Origin: an uncultured Bacteroidota bacterium
GTDB lineage: Bacteria; Bacteroidota; Bacteroidia; Flavobacteriales; Flavobacteriaceae
NCBI GenBank assembly: GCA_902587325.1
Contig: CACIKV010000010.1
Location: 1-61,787 of the forward strand
Direction of reading: 5' to 3'
Length of the DNA stretch: 61,787 nucleotides
Shown piece by piece: positions 1 through 9,506 of this stretch. The notes under the pieces were generated by a model. That model did not search any database, was not told where the DNA came from, and saw nothing but the letters and a program-made list of their open reading frames with translations. Position 1 is the stretch's first letter, and every line of letters starts with the position of its first letter. Both the position numbers and the translations under genes were made by a program.

Positions 1-117
1 ATTCATAGCATCCATTTCAATCTTTTCATCACCTGCTGATATAATTAAAACTAGAAATATTAGAGCAAGCATTCCGATGATAAGGGAAACAATATTTGTT
101 ATTTTTTTAATGTTCAT
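1..117 (-). CDS. Small membrane protein, C-terminus beyond window edge (partial)
   Basis: An open frame starts with ATG at 115-117 and is still open at base 1, so only the first 39 codons are visible. Residues about 8-29 form one hydrophobic segment, followed by a polar stretch beginning AGDEKIE. It starts 8 bases after the stop of the ExbB/TolQ-type gene. In many Bacteroidota a small membrane protein sits between exbB and the exbD genes, so this is probably that protein in a TonB-energising or motility-type proton channel operon. Only the start and the membrane segment are seen; the role comes from context. Confidence 0.55.
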   Translation of the reverse strand, partial: MNIKKITNIVSLIIGMLALIFLVLIISAGDEKIEMDAMN

Positions 118-125
118 TTATTACG

Positions 126-905
126 TTATTTTTTGTAAGAAACTAAAATATCAATTAGAGTTATAGATGAATCTTCCATGTCATTAACAATACTATCAAT
201 TTTAGATACAATATAATTGTAAAAAATTTGTAAAATAATAGCAACGATTAATCCAAATACAGTAGTTAATAAAGCAACCTTAATCCCTCCCGCAACAAGC
301 GAAGGCTGCATATCACCGGCTGCTTGTATCTTATCAAAAGCTTGTATCATACCAATAACTGTTCCCATGAAGCCAAGCATTGGTGCTAGAGCGATAAATA
401 ATGATATCCAAGAAACATTTTTTTCTAACTGACCCATTTGTACACCACCATAGGCAATGACAGCTTTCTCTGCGCTTTCTACACCTTCACCAGCTCTGTC
501 AAGGCCCTGATAGAAAATTGATGCTACAGGTCCTGGAGTATTTCTACAAATTTCTTTCGCAGCATCTGCGCCACCAGATTTTAAAGCACCTTCAACATCT
601 GAGATTAATTTCTCAGTGTTAGTTGTTGCAAAATTTAAATATATAATTCTCTCAATTGCGATTGCAAGTCCAAGAATTAGACATGCAAGTACAATTCCCA
701 TAAATCCTGGACCGCCTTCAATAAATCTATTTTTTAGCTCTTGTGTGAAACCAATAGACTGTGGTTCAGGAGCAACTTCAGCTTCTTGAATCTCAGTTGC
801 TTCAACAACTTCCATTTCTTGCTCCATCTCTTGTTCTTGAGCAAAGTTGATTTGATAAAAGAACAAGAAAGAAAAAATAAAAGTTAGTGATAATATCTTT
901 TTCAT
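126..905 (-). CDS. exbB: MotA/TolQ/ExbB family proton channel protein
   Basis: The 259-residue protein begins with a signal-like hydrophobic stretch (residues 1-22) and a Glu-rich linker (24-48). It has three membrane helices at about 68-90, 165-189 and 205-231. Helices two and three carry the family's small-residue pattern, including LAPMLGFMGTVIGM and LLTTVFGLIVA. ExbB and TolQ proteins form proton-driven stator complexes with ExbD or TolR in the inner membrane and energise outer-membrane transport. The signal-like extension before helix one is common in Bacteroidota members. The next gene, cut by the window edge, is a small membrane protein, and exbD genes are expected beyond it. ExbB is favoured over TolQ by phylum habit, not by a diagnostic residue. 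Confidence 0.85.
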   Translation of the reverse strand: MKKILSLTFIFSFLFFYQINFAQEQEMEQEMEVVEATEIQEAEVAPEPQSIGFTQELKNRFIEGGPGFMGIVLACLILGLAIAIERIIYLNFATTNTEKLISDVEGALKSGGADAAKEICRNTPGPVASIFYQGLDRAGEGVESAEKAVIAYGGVQMGQLEKNVSWISLFIALAPMLGFMGTVIGMIQAFDKIQAAGDMQPSLVAGGIKVALLTTVFGLIVAIILQIFYNYIVSKIDSIVNDMEDSSITLIDILVSYKK

Positions 906-990
906 GTTTAAATGTTTTTAGATCGCTAAATGTATTGAAAATATTTAAAAAAACAAATCTGTAGCTAAGGATTTCAGTTTTAAACTTTTG

Positions 991-1078
991 CAGAGAGGAA
1001 GGGATTCGAACCCTCGATACGCTATTAACGCATACACGCTTTCCAAGCGTGCGCCTTAAACCACTCGGCCACCTCTCT
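991..1078 (-). tRNA. tRNA-Ser (anticodon GGA)
   Basis: Read on the minus strand, 1078 to 991 folds as a class II tRNA. The acceptor AGAGAGG pairs with CCTCTCT and the D-arm starts GCCGAGTGG. The anticodon stem CACGC/GCGTG encloses the loop TTGGAAA, which gives anticodon GGA. A long variable arm follows (about 1021-1036 on the plus strand), and the T-loop is TTCGAAT. The discriminator is G and the CCA end is not encoded. It lies between tatD and exbB on the same strand and may be co-transcribed with them. Confidence 0.97.
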
Positions 1079-1096
1079 AATGAAATCAAAATTAAA

Positions 1097-1870
1097 TTAT
1101 TTATCTAATTTGAAAATAGTGATTGCATTTTTTGTTGTTATATCAGCAATATCTTTATTATTTAAATGGTAAAGTTCACTTAATTTATCTAATACATATA
1201 TTATGTGAGAACTTTCATTTCTTTTTCCTCTGTAGGGAACTGGTGCCAAATAGGGCGAGTCTGTTTCTAATACTATATTCTCAATTGGTATTTTACTTAA
1301 AAATTTATCTATTCCCCCATTTTTAAAAGTAACTACACCACCAATACCTAATTTAAAGTTTAAATCACATATTTTTCTAGCTTGGTCATAATTTCCAGTG
1401 AAACAATGAAAGACACCTTTCAAATTTTTACTCTTATATTTAAATAATATTTGATAAATTATATCAAAAGCTTCTCGGCAATGAATTACAATTGGAAGAT
1501 CGTAATCTAAAGCAATATTAATTTGCTTTTCAAAAACAATTTTTTGCTCATTTAAAAATTTCTTCTCATGATAAAGGTCAATACCAATTTCTCCAACAGC
1601 AACACAATTGTACTTTTCAAGATTTTCATAAACAAGACTAATTTCACAATCATAATCCTTAGTAACATAAGCAGGATGGAGTCCAGCCATCAAAAAACAT
1701 TGATCAATAAATTTTTGATAGCATTTGATCATTAGATTATTATACTTTGAATGAATTGATGGAAAAATAAATTTATAAACTCCAATATTATTAGCATTTT
1801 TAAAAACAGAACCAATGTCATCTTTAAAATGATCAAGGTACAAATGTGTATGAGTATCAATAATTTTCAT
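1097..1870 (-). CDS. tatD: TatD family metal-dependent hydrolase
   Basis: The 257-residue protein is a full-length amidohydrolase-fold TatD DNase. Visible metal and catalytic residues are the HxH pair H7/H9, E94 in GEIGID, H130 in IVIHCRE, H155 in FHCF and D204 in ETDSPYLAP. The C-terminus, with the PYRGKRNE motif, is typical. TatD proteins are cytoplasmic 3'-5' exonucleases or deoxyribonucleases acting in DNA repair and nucleic-acid turnover. It sits just upstream of the tRNA-Ser gene on the same strand. The ATG at 1868-1870 gives a start right at the beta strand preceding HxH, as usual for the family. Confidence 0.93.
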   Translation of the reverse strand: MKIIDTHTHLYLDHFKDDIGSVFKNANNIGVYKFIFPSIHSKYNNLMIKCYQKFIDQCFLMAGLHPAYVTKDYDCEISLVYENLEKYNCVAVGEIGIDLYHEKKFLNEQKIVFEKQINIALDYDLPIVIHCREAFDIIYQILFKYKSKNLKGVFHCFTGNYDQARKICDLNFKLGIGGVVTFKNGGIDKFLSKIPIENIVLETDSPYLAPVPYRGKRNESSHIIYVLDKLSELYHLNNKDIADITTKNAITIFKLDK

Positions 1871-2019
1871 TAATTTTAAATATAAAACATGTTTAATATA
1901 ATTTGCATATTATTTAAAAAAAAAATTATTTGATACTTAAACTACTGGTATACAATATTTTAAAAATAGAATACAAAAAACCGAACTATTTAAATATTAT
2001 TATTTGTATATTCGCATTT

Positions 2020-2067
2020 GGTTTTTAAAACTTAATTATTAATTAATAAAGTTTTAAATAAAAAACC
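2020..2067 (+). promoter_or_regulatory. Long imperfect hairpin in the leader of the SLBB export gene
   Basis: GGTTTTT (2020-2026) pairs with AAAAACC (2061-2067), and AAAACTT (2027-2033) pairs with AAGTTTT (2049-2055). A 5-base bulge (2056-2060) and a 15-base loop remain. The hairpin ends 9 bases before the ATG of the export protein. It could be a leader structure, a protein-binding palindrome or a chance product of AT-rich DNA. No U-tract follows, so it is not a standard terminator. Confidence 0.35.
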
Positions 2068-2076
2068 TTTAAAAAA

Positions 2077-4491
2077 ATGAAAAAATTATTATTAATAATA
2101 GTACTAATACCTTATATCTTGTTTAGTCAGGATATTAATGATTTACAGAATAAAAAATTAAATGATTTAAATGACAGCGAATTACTTAGCTACTGGACAG
2201 AAGCTCAAAAAAACGGATATGACTTAGATCAAATTAAAATACTGGCAAGAGCACAAGGTGTAAGTGAGGTTGAAATTCAAGAATTTGAAAAAAGAATTGA
2301 AAGTTTGAATATTTCTGATGAAAATTTGAAGGAAGAAGTATTTGATAGTTCAAAATTAACCTCAATTTTTGGTAAAAGTATGCAACCTTCATACGATCAA
2401 ACTGATGAGTCAATAAAAATTGGTGATTTACCAATTTTTGGTTCCAACTTTTTTAATAATGAAAATATTAGCCCGGCACCACAATTAAATATTGCTACTC
2501 CATCCTCTTATGAGTTAGGACCTGGAGATGAAATTTTAATCTCTATTTGGGGAGCAGCTGAAAACGAGTATTCTTCTAAAATTTCTAGAGAAGGGTTTAT
2601 TAAAGTTGAAAGAATGGGCCCTGTATATGTAAGTGGTTTAACCATTTCTGAAGCAAAAAATAAATTAATAAGAAGTTTATCAAAAATATATTCTGGATTG
2701 AATTCCTCTAACAGCTCAAGTTTTAAAGTTTTTCTTGATCTTTCATTAATTAACTCTAGATCAATAGTTGTAAATGTTACTGGAAATGTAGTTGCACCAG
2801 ACACCTATACTGTATCTTCTTTGTCATCAACATTAAACGTATTATATGCAGCAGGTGGACCTAATCAATCTGGAACCTACAGAAATATAAAAGTAATCAG
2901 AGGGGGTAAACTAGTAAAAACAATCGATTTATATGAATATTTTTCTACAGGAAAACTTGAAACATTTTCACTAAGAGATCAAGATATTATTAATGTTCCA
3001 AACTATGAAAATAGAGTTTTTGTAAACGGAGAATTTAAAACTACAGGTATTTTCGAAACTAAAGATGATGAAAAAATAAGTGACTTGATCAAATATAGCG
3101 GTGGTATTTCTTCTTTTGGATATAAGGATAAAGTTTTTCTAAAAAGAATTATTGGTTTAAATAGGAAAATTGAGGATATTAATTCAGAAAATTTTAAAAA
3201 TTTTAAATTAAAAGATGGTGATATAATTGAGGCAAGACCTGTAACTAATACATTTACAAATCTAATTACCATTGAAGGCGCAGTTGCTGTTCCAGGTGAA
3301 TATTCGCTTTCTAATGTAAAAAACATTAATGACATTATTGAAAAAGCAGGGGGATTACTTGAATATGCAATTAAGGAAAGAGCATATATTATAAGAAAGT
3401 TAAGTGGAATTGAAGATCAAATCATTTCATTTGATTTTTCAAATTCTCAAAATATCGTTCCAAAAGCAGAAGATAAAATTATTATTAGCTCAAAGATTGA
3501 TTTAACTCGTGCAAAAAATGTAAAAATTCAGGGCGAAGTTTCTGAACCAAATGAATATCCATTCTTTGATGGCATGACATTAATTGATTTAATACTTATT
3601 TCTAAAGGTTTAACATCAAAAGGAGATTTAAAAAATATTTCAATTTACAGATCAACTTATGATGATACAAGACGAAATCCTGTTCAAACTTTAAAAACTT
3701 CATTGGATTCTGATTTTTCTAAAATAGATAATATTAGTAATATTAAGCTCGAAGAAAATGATCTAGTAGTCGTAAGAGAGAAATTAGGTTTTCAAGAAAA
3801 GGAATTTGTTACAGTCGAAGGATTGGTAAAATATCCTGGCACATATGCAATAAAAAATAACAATTATTCTATTTATGATTTATATCAAGATTTCGGTGGA
3901 TTTTTAGATGATGCCTCACTTGATGGTGTAAAAATTATAAGAAAAAACAGACTTGATGATATTTTAGATGAACAAGAAGAAGAAGTAGAAGAAGACACTG
4001 CAAAATTATTTGGAATATCAAATGCAGATTCACAAAATATCAAATTAGAAATTAAGCCCTTCATAGAATTTGGAGTTGATATTAATAATATTTTAAAAAC
4101 TAAAGGATCTAATAATAAATACAATGTAGTTTTAAAATCTCAAGATAAAATTATTGTTCCAAGTAAAGATAATAGTATTGAGATTACTGGTGCAGTACAG
4201 CAATCTTCGGCAGTTACTTATTCAAATTCATTGACAACAATTTCTGCAATAAATAGAGCTGGTGGATTTAGTGAGAATGCAAAGAAAAATAGTGTCTTTG
4301 TAGTTTATCAGAATGGAAATGTTGCAAGTACAAAATCTTTTCTAATATTTAATAATTATCCTAAATTAAAACCAGGTGCCAAGATAGTAGTACCACAAAA
4401 AAGTATTGATAGGGAAAAAACTAGCGTCGGAGAACTTGTTGGATATACAACTAGTTTAGTCTCTATAATTGCTTTAATTAAAAGCTTGTAA
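2077..4491 (+). CDS. Polysaccharide export protein with multiple SLBB domains (Wza-like)
   Basis: The 804-residue protein has a signal peptide (residues 1-18, ending LFSQ). After a Glu/Asn-rich N-terminal region comes a polysaccharide export domain that begins at LGPGDE (147-152). A long series of SLBB-like repeats follows from about residue 230. Typical phrases are VTGNVVAPDTY, VNGEFKTTGIF, IEGAVAVPGEY, IQGEVSEPNEY and VEGLVKYPGTY, each followed by a hydrophobic helix and 'AGG' or 'SGG'. The last residues (about 790-804) are hydrophobic and may anchor the protein. Wza-type proteins form the outer-membrane pore for capsule or exopolysaccharide. This length with many repeats is usual in Bacteroidota. 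No Wzc tyrosine kinase is visible; the Wzz-like protein at 54188-55192 is the plausible inner-membrane partner. Confidence 0.9.
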   Translation: MKKLLLIIVLIPYILFSQDINDLQNKKLNDLNDSELLSYWTEAQKNGYDLDQIKILARAQGVSEVEIQEFEKRIESLNISDENLKEEVFDSSKLTSIFGKSMQPSYDQTDESIKIGDLPIFGSNFFNNENISPAPQLNIATPSSYELGPGDEILISIWGAAENEYSSKISREGFIKVERMGPVYVSGLTISEAKNKLIRSLSKIYSGLNSSNSSSFKVFLDLSLINSRSIVVNVTGNVVAPDTYTVSSLSSTLNVLYAAGGPNQSGTYRNIKVIRGGKLVKTIDLYEYFSTGKLETFSLRDQDIINVPNYENRVFVNGEFKTTGIFETKDDEKISDLIKYSGGISSFGYKDKVFLKRIIGLNRKIEDINSENFKNFKLKDGDIIEARPVTNTFTNLITIEGAVAVPGEYSLSNVKNINDIIEKAGGLLEYAIKERAYIIRKLSGIEDQIISFDFSNSQNIVPKAEDKIIISSKIDLTRAKNVKIQGEVSEPNEYPFFDGMTLIDLILISKGLTSKGDLKNISIYRSTYDDTRRNPVQTLKTSLDSDFSKIDNISNIKLEENDLVVVREKLGFQEKEFVTVEGLVKYPGTYAIKNNNYSIYDLYQDFGGFLDDASLDGVKIIRKNRLDDILDEQEEEVEEDTAKLFGISNADSQNIKLEIKPFIEFGVDINNILKTKGSNNKYNVVLKSQDKIIVPSKDNSIEITGAVQQSSAVTYSNSLTTISAINRAGGFSENAKKNSVFVVYQNGNVASTKSFLIFNNYPKLKPGAKIVVPQKSIDREKTSVGELVGYTTSLVSIIALIKSL

Positions 4492-4525
4492 ATTTCTAAA
4501 TAGAAATTAAATAATTTATTACTAT

Positions 4526-4939
4526 TTGAATAAAAAAACTAATATCAACTTTGAGTTTACAATATCAAATCATATTATTATTGAATGTAAAGTTAATCTA
4601 ATTATGAGCAGATTAATAATTGACACTGGCGCTTCTAATTCATGTATTAATTATTTATCAGCGAAAAAATTAAATATAAATTTCAAAAAATATAACGAAA
4701 ATGCATCTTCAGCAACAAGTATAATAACTGACATTTTTCACTCAAAAAATAATATATTAGAAATTTCTGATTATAAAAATCAAAACTTTGAAGTTGTGCT
4801 TTTTGATATGTCTCAAATTAATAATTTGTTAGAAGACAAAGGAATTAAGAGTGTAGATGGGATAATAGGAGGTGATATTCTTAAAAAATTAAGAGCCAAA
4901 ATTAATTACAAAAAAAATATATTAAGTCTAGAGTTCTAG
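4526..4939 (+). CDS. Retropepsin-like aspartic protease family protein (clan AA), TTG start
   Basis: The 137-residue protein carries the aspartic protease motif DTGAS at residues 33-37. Near its C-terminus [11 protein letters not shown] followed by an 'INY...LSL' strand resembles the closing strands of single-domain retropepsin-like proteins. One Asp-Thr-Gly per chain implies a homodimer if it is an active protease. No in-frame ATG gives the full N-terminal strand, so a TTG at 4526-4528 is the probable start; the first internal ATG (residue 27) would delete the first strands. It has no signal peptide. It follows the export gene by 34 bases and overlaps the convergent sucB end by 12 bases. The substrate is unknown. 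Confidence 0.68.
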   Translation: MNKKTNINFEFTISNHIIIECKVNLIMSRLIIDTGASNSCINYLSAKKLNINFKKYNENASSATSIITDIFHSKNNILEISDYKNQNFEVVLFDMSQINNLLEDKGIKSVDGIIGGDILKKLRAKINYKKNILSLEF

Positions 4940-6148
4940 TGCTTTTTTAATATTGTTATCCATTAAGTTTTGAACAGGATTTTCCAATGACTCTTTAATA
5001 CTAATTAAAAAACCTACAGATTCTTTTCCATCTATAATTCTATGGTCGTAACTCAACGCCAAATACATCATCGGATGGATTTCAACTTTTCCATTGACAG
5101 CTATTGGTCTTTCAATGATATTATGCATTCCTAAGATTGATGATTGAGGAGGATTTAAAATAGGTGTTGAAAGCATAGATCCAAATACACCACCATTTGA
5201 AATTGTAAAAGTCCCACCAGACATATCATCTACAGAGATTTTACCTTCCCTTGCTTTAATGGCAAGTCTTTTAATTTCATTTTCAATCCCAGAAAAAGTT
5301 AAATCTTGAACATTTCTAACAACTGGAACCATTAAGCCCTTAGGGCCTGAAACTGCAATAGAAATATCATAAAAATCAAATTTAATTTGATGATCTCCAT
5401 CAATCATTGAATGAATATCTGGAAAGTCTTTAAGAGCTCTTACTACTGCTTTAGTAAAAAAGCTCATAAATCCTAAACTTACGCCATGCCTTTCTTTAAA
5501 AGTTTCTTTATAATTATCTCTAATTTGAATAATCTGAGACATATTTACTTCATTAAAAGTTGTTAGCATTGCAGTATGGTTCTTAACAGAAACAAGTCTG
5601 TCAGAAACCTTTCTTCTAAGCAATGACATTTTTTTTGAGGTTGTTGACCTATTTTTAGAAATGGCATGTAAATCTATTTTTGGAAGAGCTTTTATTGCAT
5701 CTTCTTTTGAAATTCTGCCCCCTCTAGCACTTCCAGTAACAGAACTCGGATTAATTCCTTTTTCGTCTAAGATTTTTTTTGCTGATGGAGAAGCAATTCC
5801 AGTGTTTAATTTTATTTCAGATTTTACATGATTTTCTGGAACTTCTGATTCTATATTGATTTTTTTATTTTCATCTATTTTATCATTTGAACTATTTTCT
5901 TTAGTTTTTTTTGCTTTAGTATCTATTAAACACACAATATCTCCAACAGCAATAGTATCACCTTCATTAGCCTTTAAGGCTATAACTCCACTTTCCTCAG
6001 CTGGTAGATCCAGTGTAGCTTTATCAGAATCCACTTCTGCTATGGTTTGATCTTTTTCAACATAATCTCCGTCAGAGACCAACCACTGCGCTATTTCAAC
6101 TTCAGAAATAGATTCACCAGGTGATGGCACTTTCATTTCTAAAATCAT
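4928..6148 (-). CDS. sucB: 2-oxoglutarate dehydrogenase E2, dihydrolipoyl succinyltransferase
   Basis: The 406-residue protein has a lipoyl domain (1-77) with lipoylated K43 in DSDKATL. A charged linker follows, then a peripheral subunit-binding domain (about 118-154, [10 protein letters not shown] to GRISKEDAI) and the catalytic acyltransferase domain. The last ends with the active-site motif DHRIIDG (H369, D373). It transfers the succinyl group from lipoate to CoA in the TCA cycle. It lies 9 bases after sucA, in the usual Bacteroidota order. Domain order and length match OdhB/SucB rather than pyruvate E2, which is normally longer with more lipoyl domains. Confidence 0.96.
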   Translation of the reverse strand: MILEMKVPSPGESISEVEIAQWLVSDGDYVEKDQTIAEVDSDKATLDLPAEESGVIALKANEGDTIAVGDIVCLIDTKAKKTKENSSNDKIDENKKINIESEVPENHVKSEIKLNTGIASPSAKKILDEKGINPSSVTGSARGGRISKEDAIKALPKIDLHAISKNRSTTSKKMSLLRRKVSDRLVSVKNHTAMLTTFNEVNMSQIIQIRDNYKETFKERHGVSLGFMSFFTKAVVRALKDFPDIHSMIDGDHQIKFDFYDISIAVSGPKGLMVPVVRNVQDLTFSGIENEIKRLAIKAREGKISVDDMSGGTFTISNGGVFGSMLSTPILNPPQSSILGMHNIIERPIAVNGKVEIHPMMYLALSYDHRIIDGKESVGFLISIKESLENPVQNLMDNNIKKALEL

Positions 6149-6157
6149 AATATGATA

Positions 6158-8890
6158 TTATTTAAAATTATCTTTATCCTTATCAAATACATACTCTATT
6201 ACTTGTTTATGTCTTTTTGTAAATCTTGCTGTCGACCCTGATGCAGGGGAGCCATAAAATCTTCTTGAAGCAACTCTAAAAGATTTAGCAATATCCAAAT
6301 GAACCAAAAGATGAGACCATGATCCCATATTTCTTGGTTCTTCTTGGGCCCAAACGATATCATCAGTTTCATACTTTTCTATTGTAGTCATTATTTCTTC
6401 AACAGGAAGGGGAAATAGCTGCTCAATTCTAACTAATGCAACATTATAAAAATCATTTTTTTCTCTAAAATCTAGTAAGTCATAATAAAATTTTCCAGTG
6501 CAAAATACTAACGATTTTACTTTTTTAGCCTTGATATCATCGTCAATAAGAGTCAAAAAATTTCCAGAAATTAAATCTTTTTTAGTAGATACAACTTTTG
6601 GGTGTCTTAGTAAGCTCTTTGGAGTAAACAAAACTAGTGGTTTTCTAAAATTAGTTATAATCTGTCTTCTTAGAATATGAAATAAATTTGATGGCGTGGT
6701 ACAATTAGCAACATAGATATTATCTTTGGCACATAATTGAAGAAATCTTTCCATTCTAGCCGATGAATGTTCGGCACCTTGACCCTCATAACCGTGGGGC
6801 AACATTAAAACTAAACCGTTCTGAAGTTTCCATTTATCTTCAGCCGCTGACAAATATTGATCAATCATAATCTGTGCTCCATTACTGAAATCCCCAAATT
6901 GTGCTTCCCAAATAGTGAGAGTGTTAGGATTAGATAATGCATAGCCATATTCATATCCCATAACTGCATACTCAGATAAGAGAGAATTATATATTTCAAA
7001 GTTACCTTGAAATTTATTTAATTGATTTAAAGGAATGAAATTTTCTTCAGATTCCTCATCTTTCAAAATTGCATGTCTGTGAGAAAACGTACCTCTCTCA
7101 ACATCCTGCCCAGAAATTCTAATATTATATGACTCCATTAAAATTGAACCATAAGCTAATATTTCTCCAATTGCCCAATCAATCTTATCATCTTTAAAAT
7201 ACATTTTTTTTCGATCGTTCATGAGCTTAACAACTTTTTTAAGAAATCTGCTTGGTTCTTTTAAATTAAAAATTGACTCAGCGATGTTATCTAATTTCTT
7301 TTTTTCAACACATGTATCATAATTAATTAGCATTGAGTCTTTTTTAACTCGTTTCATACCCACCCACTCATGCTGCATAAATGGAGTAATTATAACATTT
7401 TTATTCTTCTTAGAAATTTCTAAATCTTCATCAAGACTTTTTTTATATTCCAATTCCATAACCTCAAAATCATCTTTTGAAATTACTTTTTCGCTAATTA
7501 ATTTATTGGCATATATAGTTTTAACATTAAGATGTTTAGATATAGATTTATAAAGTTTTGGTTGAGTGAATCTTGGCTCATCGCCTTCGTTATGCCCAAA
7601 TTTTCTATATCCAAGTAAATCAATAAATACATCCCTTTTATACTTCATCCTGTATTCTAAGGCAAAGTTTGAAGCATGAACAACAGCTTCAACATCATCA
7701 GCATTTACATGCAAAATTGGACAAAGATTAACTTTTCCAACATCGGTACAATAAGTCGAAGACCTACCATCAATATAATTAGTCGTAAAGCCAATTTGAT
7801 TATTAACAACAATATGTATAGTTCCATTAGTCTTGTAACCCCTTAATCTTTCCATTTGAACTACTTCATATACTACACCTTGAGCTGCCAAAGCAGCATC
7901 ACCATGTATTAAAATAGGCAGAACTTTTTGACCCTCTCCTCTGTGATATTTGTCTTGCTTGGCTCTTGCAATACCTTGTACTACTGGTCCTACTGATTCA
8001 AGATGTGATGGATTTGGTGCTAAATTTAAAAACAGATTAAATCCTTTAGAAGATTTCTTTTGAGATGTCCAACCTAAATGATATTTTACATCTCCATCAA
8101 ATATTTGTTCCTTATAGTCTTTCCCATCAAATTCACTAAATATTTCTTTAGCAGGTTTTCCAAAAATATTTGAGAGAGTATTTAGTCTTCCTCTGTGCGT
8201 CATACCAACAACAAGTTCTTTTACCCCCATTTCAGAAGCATTCTCAAAAATAGAGTCTAAAGCTGGAATTAGAGATTCCCCGCCTTCGAGAGAAAATCTT
8301 TTCTGACCAACATATTTTTTATGAAGAAAAGTTTCAAAATTATTTGCTTGAACTAATTTATTGAGAATATGTATCTTTTGATCATTAGAAAATTTTGCAT
8401 GATTGTCGTTTAAATTTAATTTACTTTGAACCCATTTTATTCTATCTGGCGTTCTAATATACATATACTCTATTCCAATTGAATCACAATAAATTTTTTC
8501 TAGTTGTATTAATATATCTTGCAAAGAAGATGGTCCTAAACCTAAAATTTCACCTGCATCAAATATTTCATTTAAATCGTCTGATGAAAGTTCAAAATTT
8601 TCTAATTCTAAAGTTGGCACATATGTTCTTCGATTTCTAACAGGGTTAGTTTTGGTAAATAAATGGCCTCTAGTTCTGTAACCATTAATAAGTTTAACAA
8701 CTTTAAACTCTTTTAAGATATTTTCTGGAACATCCAACTCTCCTTTTTCAGCTTTATCAATACCAAATTCAAAGCCTTGAAAAAAAGCTCTCCATGATGG
8801 CTCAACGGATTTAGGATTAACAAGATATTGGTCATAAAGTTCAGCGAAATATGCTGAATGAGCTGTATTTAAAAAAGAATATGGATCCAT
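6158..8890 (-). CDS. sucA: 2-oxoglutarate dehydrogenase E1 component
   Basis: The 910-residue thiamine-diphosphate enzyme begins DPYSFLNTAHSAYFAELYDQ, a start typical of Bacteroidota SucA. A short N-terminal segment (to about residue 50) resembles the E2-binding region. The ThDP and metal site is seen around GDAALAAQGVVYE and VNNQIGFTT (about residues 330-370). The C-terminal transketolase-like half holds EAQFGDFSNGAQIMIDQ and LPHGYEGQGAEHSSARMERFLQ. It decarboxylates 2-oxoglutarate and passes the succinyl unit to the lipoyl arm of SucB, encoded 9 bases downstream. All the long conserved blocks are intact. Confidence 0.97.
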   Translation of the reverse strand: MDPYSFLNTAHSAYFAELYDQYLVNPKSVEPSWRAFFQGFEFGIDKAEKGELDVPENILKEFKVVKLINGYRTRGHLFTKTNPVRNRRTYVPTLELENFELSSDDLNEIFDAGEILGLGPSSLQDILIQLEKIYCDSIGIEYMYIRTPDRIKWVQSKLNLNDNHAKFSNDQKIHILNKLVQANNFETFLHKKYVGQKRFSLEGGESLIPALDSIFENASEMGVKELVVGMTHRGRLNTLSNIFGKPAKEIFSEFDGKDYKEQIFDGDVKYHLGWTSQKKSSKGFNLFLNLAPNPSHLESVGPVVQGIARAKQDKYHRGEGQKVLPILIHGDAALAAQGVVYEVVQMERLRGYKTNGTIHIVVNNQIGFTTNYIDGRSSTYCTDVGKVNLCPILHVNADDVEAVVHASNFALEYRMKYKRDVFIDLLGYRKFGHNEGDEPRFTQPKLYKSISKHLNVKTIYANKLISEKVISKDDFEVMELEYKKSLDEDLEISKKNKNVIITPFMQHEWVGMKRVKKDSMLINYDTCVEKKKLDNIAESIFNLKEPSRFLKKVVKLMNDRKKMYFKDDKIDWAIGEILAYGSILMESYNIRISGQDVERGTFSHRHAILKDEESEENFIPLNQLNKFQGNFEIYNSLLSEYAVMGYEYGYALSNPNTLTIWEAQFGDFSNGAQIMIDQYLSAAEDKWKLQNGLVLMLPHGYEGQGAEHSSARMERFLQLCAKDNIYVANCTTPSNLFHILRRQIITNFRKPLVLFTPKSLLRHPKVVSTKKDLISGNFLTLIDDDIKAKKVKSLVFCTGKFYYDLLDFREKNDFYNVALVRIEQLFPLPVEEIMTTIEKYETDDIVWAQEEPRNMGSWSHLLVHLDIAKSFRVASRRFYGSPASGSTARFTKRHKQVIEYVFDKDKDNFK

Positions 8891-8952
8891 CTATCCTTTA
8901 TTATTACAAAATTACAACTTAAATATCATATGATAATGAGTTTTTTAATGTT

Positions 8953-9435
8953 TTATCTACCATAATCATCTGATAATCTAACTATATCATCCTCATCTGA
9001 TGGATCGTCATCATCTATGTGTTGCCATATTTCAGAAATAATCCCAAAATTATCTAAACCAATTAATCTATGTCTTTCTCCGAGTTTTAACTTAATCTGA
9101 TCTCCTTCATTCAAAATTAATATTGGTTGTTCTTTATCATCCATACTTTTTGAAACACCAACAGTACCCTTATAAACACTCCAAATTTCTTCTCGTCTGT
9201 TGTGATATTGCCATGACAATTTTGAATTAGGATTCACAATCAAAATTTTAGGACTTAATTTTCCACTTATTTTTATTGAATCTATATTTAATCCATCAAA
9301 AAATTGATTTGCAAAATCTTGTGCCTGAGATTCATTTATTACTAAAAATCCTCCCCAAGGTCTTTCAAAGTCTTTGAATATAATTTCAAATCCAAAACTA
9401 GTAATTTCTTTTTCTATTTCTTGAAAATAATTCAT
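8953..9435 (-). CDS. Stand-alone phosphomannose isomerase type II-like cupin
   Basis: This 160-residue protein matches only the C-terminal cupin half of bifunctional GMP/PMI (ManC/AlgA) proteins. It shows ERPWG(GF), SWQYHNRREEIWSV (metal-binding His and Glu), GERHRLIG and the closing EDDIVRLSDDYGR, a strong family signature. No nucleotidyltransferase half is present. Stand-alone versions are annotated as mannose-6-phosphate isomerase or phosphoheptose isomerase-like in Bacteroidota, so a sugar-phosphate isomerase role is likely. It is 62 bases upstream of sucA on the same strand and faces umuC divergently. It may feed mannose metabolism for the nearby polysaccharide locus, but no GDP-mannose gene is in the window. 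Confidence 0.8.
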   Translation of the reverse strand: MNYFQEIEKEITSFGFEIIFKDFERPWGGFLVINESQAQDFANQFFDGLNIDSIKISGKLSPKILIVNPNSKLSWQYHNRREEIWSVYKGTVGVSKSMDDKEQPILILNEGDQIKLKLGERHRLIGLDNFGIISEIWQHIDDDDPSDEDDIVRLSDDYGR

Positions 9436-9470
9436 AGTTCAAAACTATTTAAATTTTAACATTTTTAGTC

Positions 9471-9491
9471 TTGAATTAAGAATTAATTCAA
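9471..9491. promoter_or_regulatory. Perfect inverted repeat upstream of umuCD, candidate operator
   Basis: TTGAATTAA (9471-9479), spacer GAA, TTAATTCAA (9483-9491) is a perfect 9-bp palindrome ending 15 bases before the umuC ATG. Its first TTG lies 20 bases upstream of TAATTTTA (9494-9501), one mismatch from the Bacteroidota -7 element TAnnTTTG, so it would overlap a plausible -33 region. That placement fits an operator for damage-inducible control. Chance is possible in DNA this AT-rich. Confidence 0.4.
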
Positions 9492-9506
9492 TGTAATTTT
9501 AAAATA

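Noticed and set aside
802-1089. A 95-codon minus-strand frame crossing the start of exbB and the tRNA-Ser
   Set aside because: It runs through the tRNA gene and the exbB start, and its translation matches no protein family; it is a shadow of the RNA gene.
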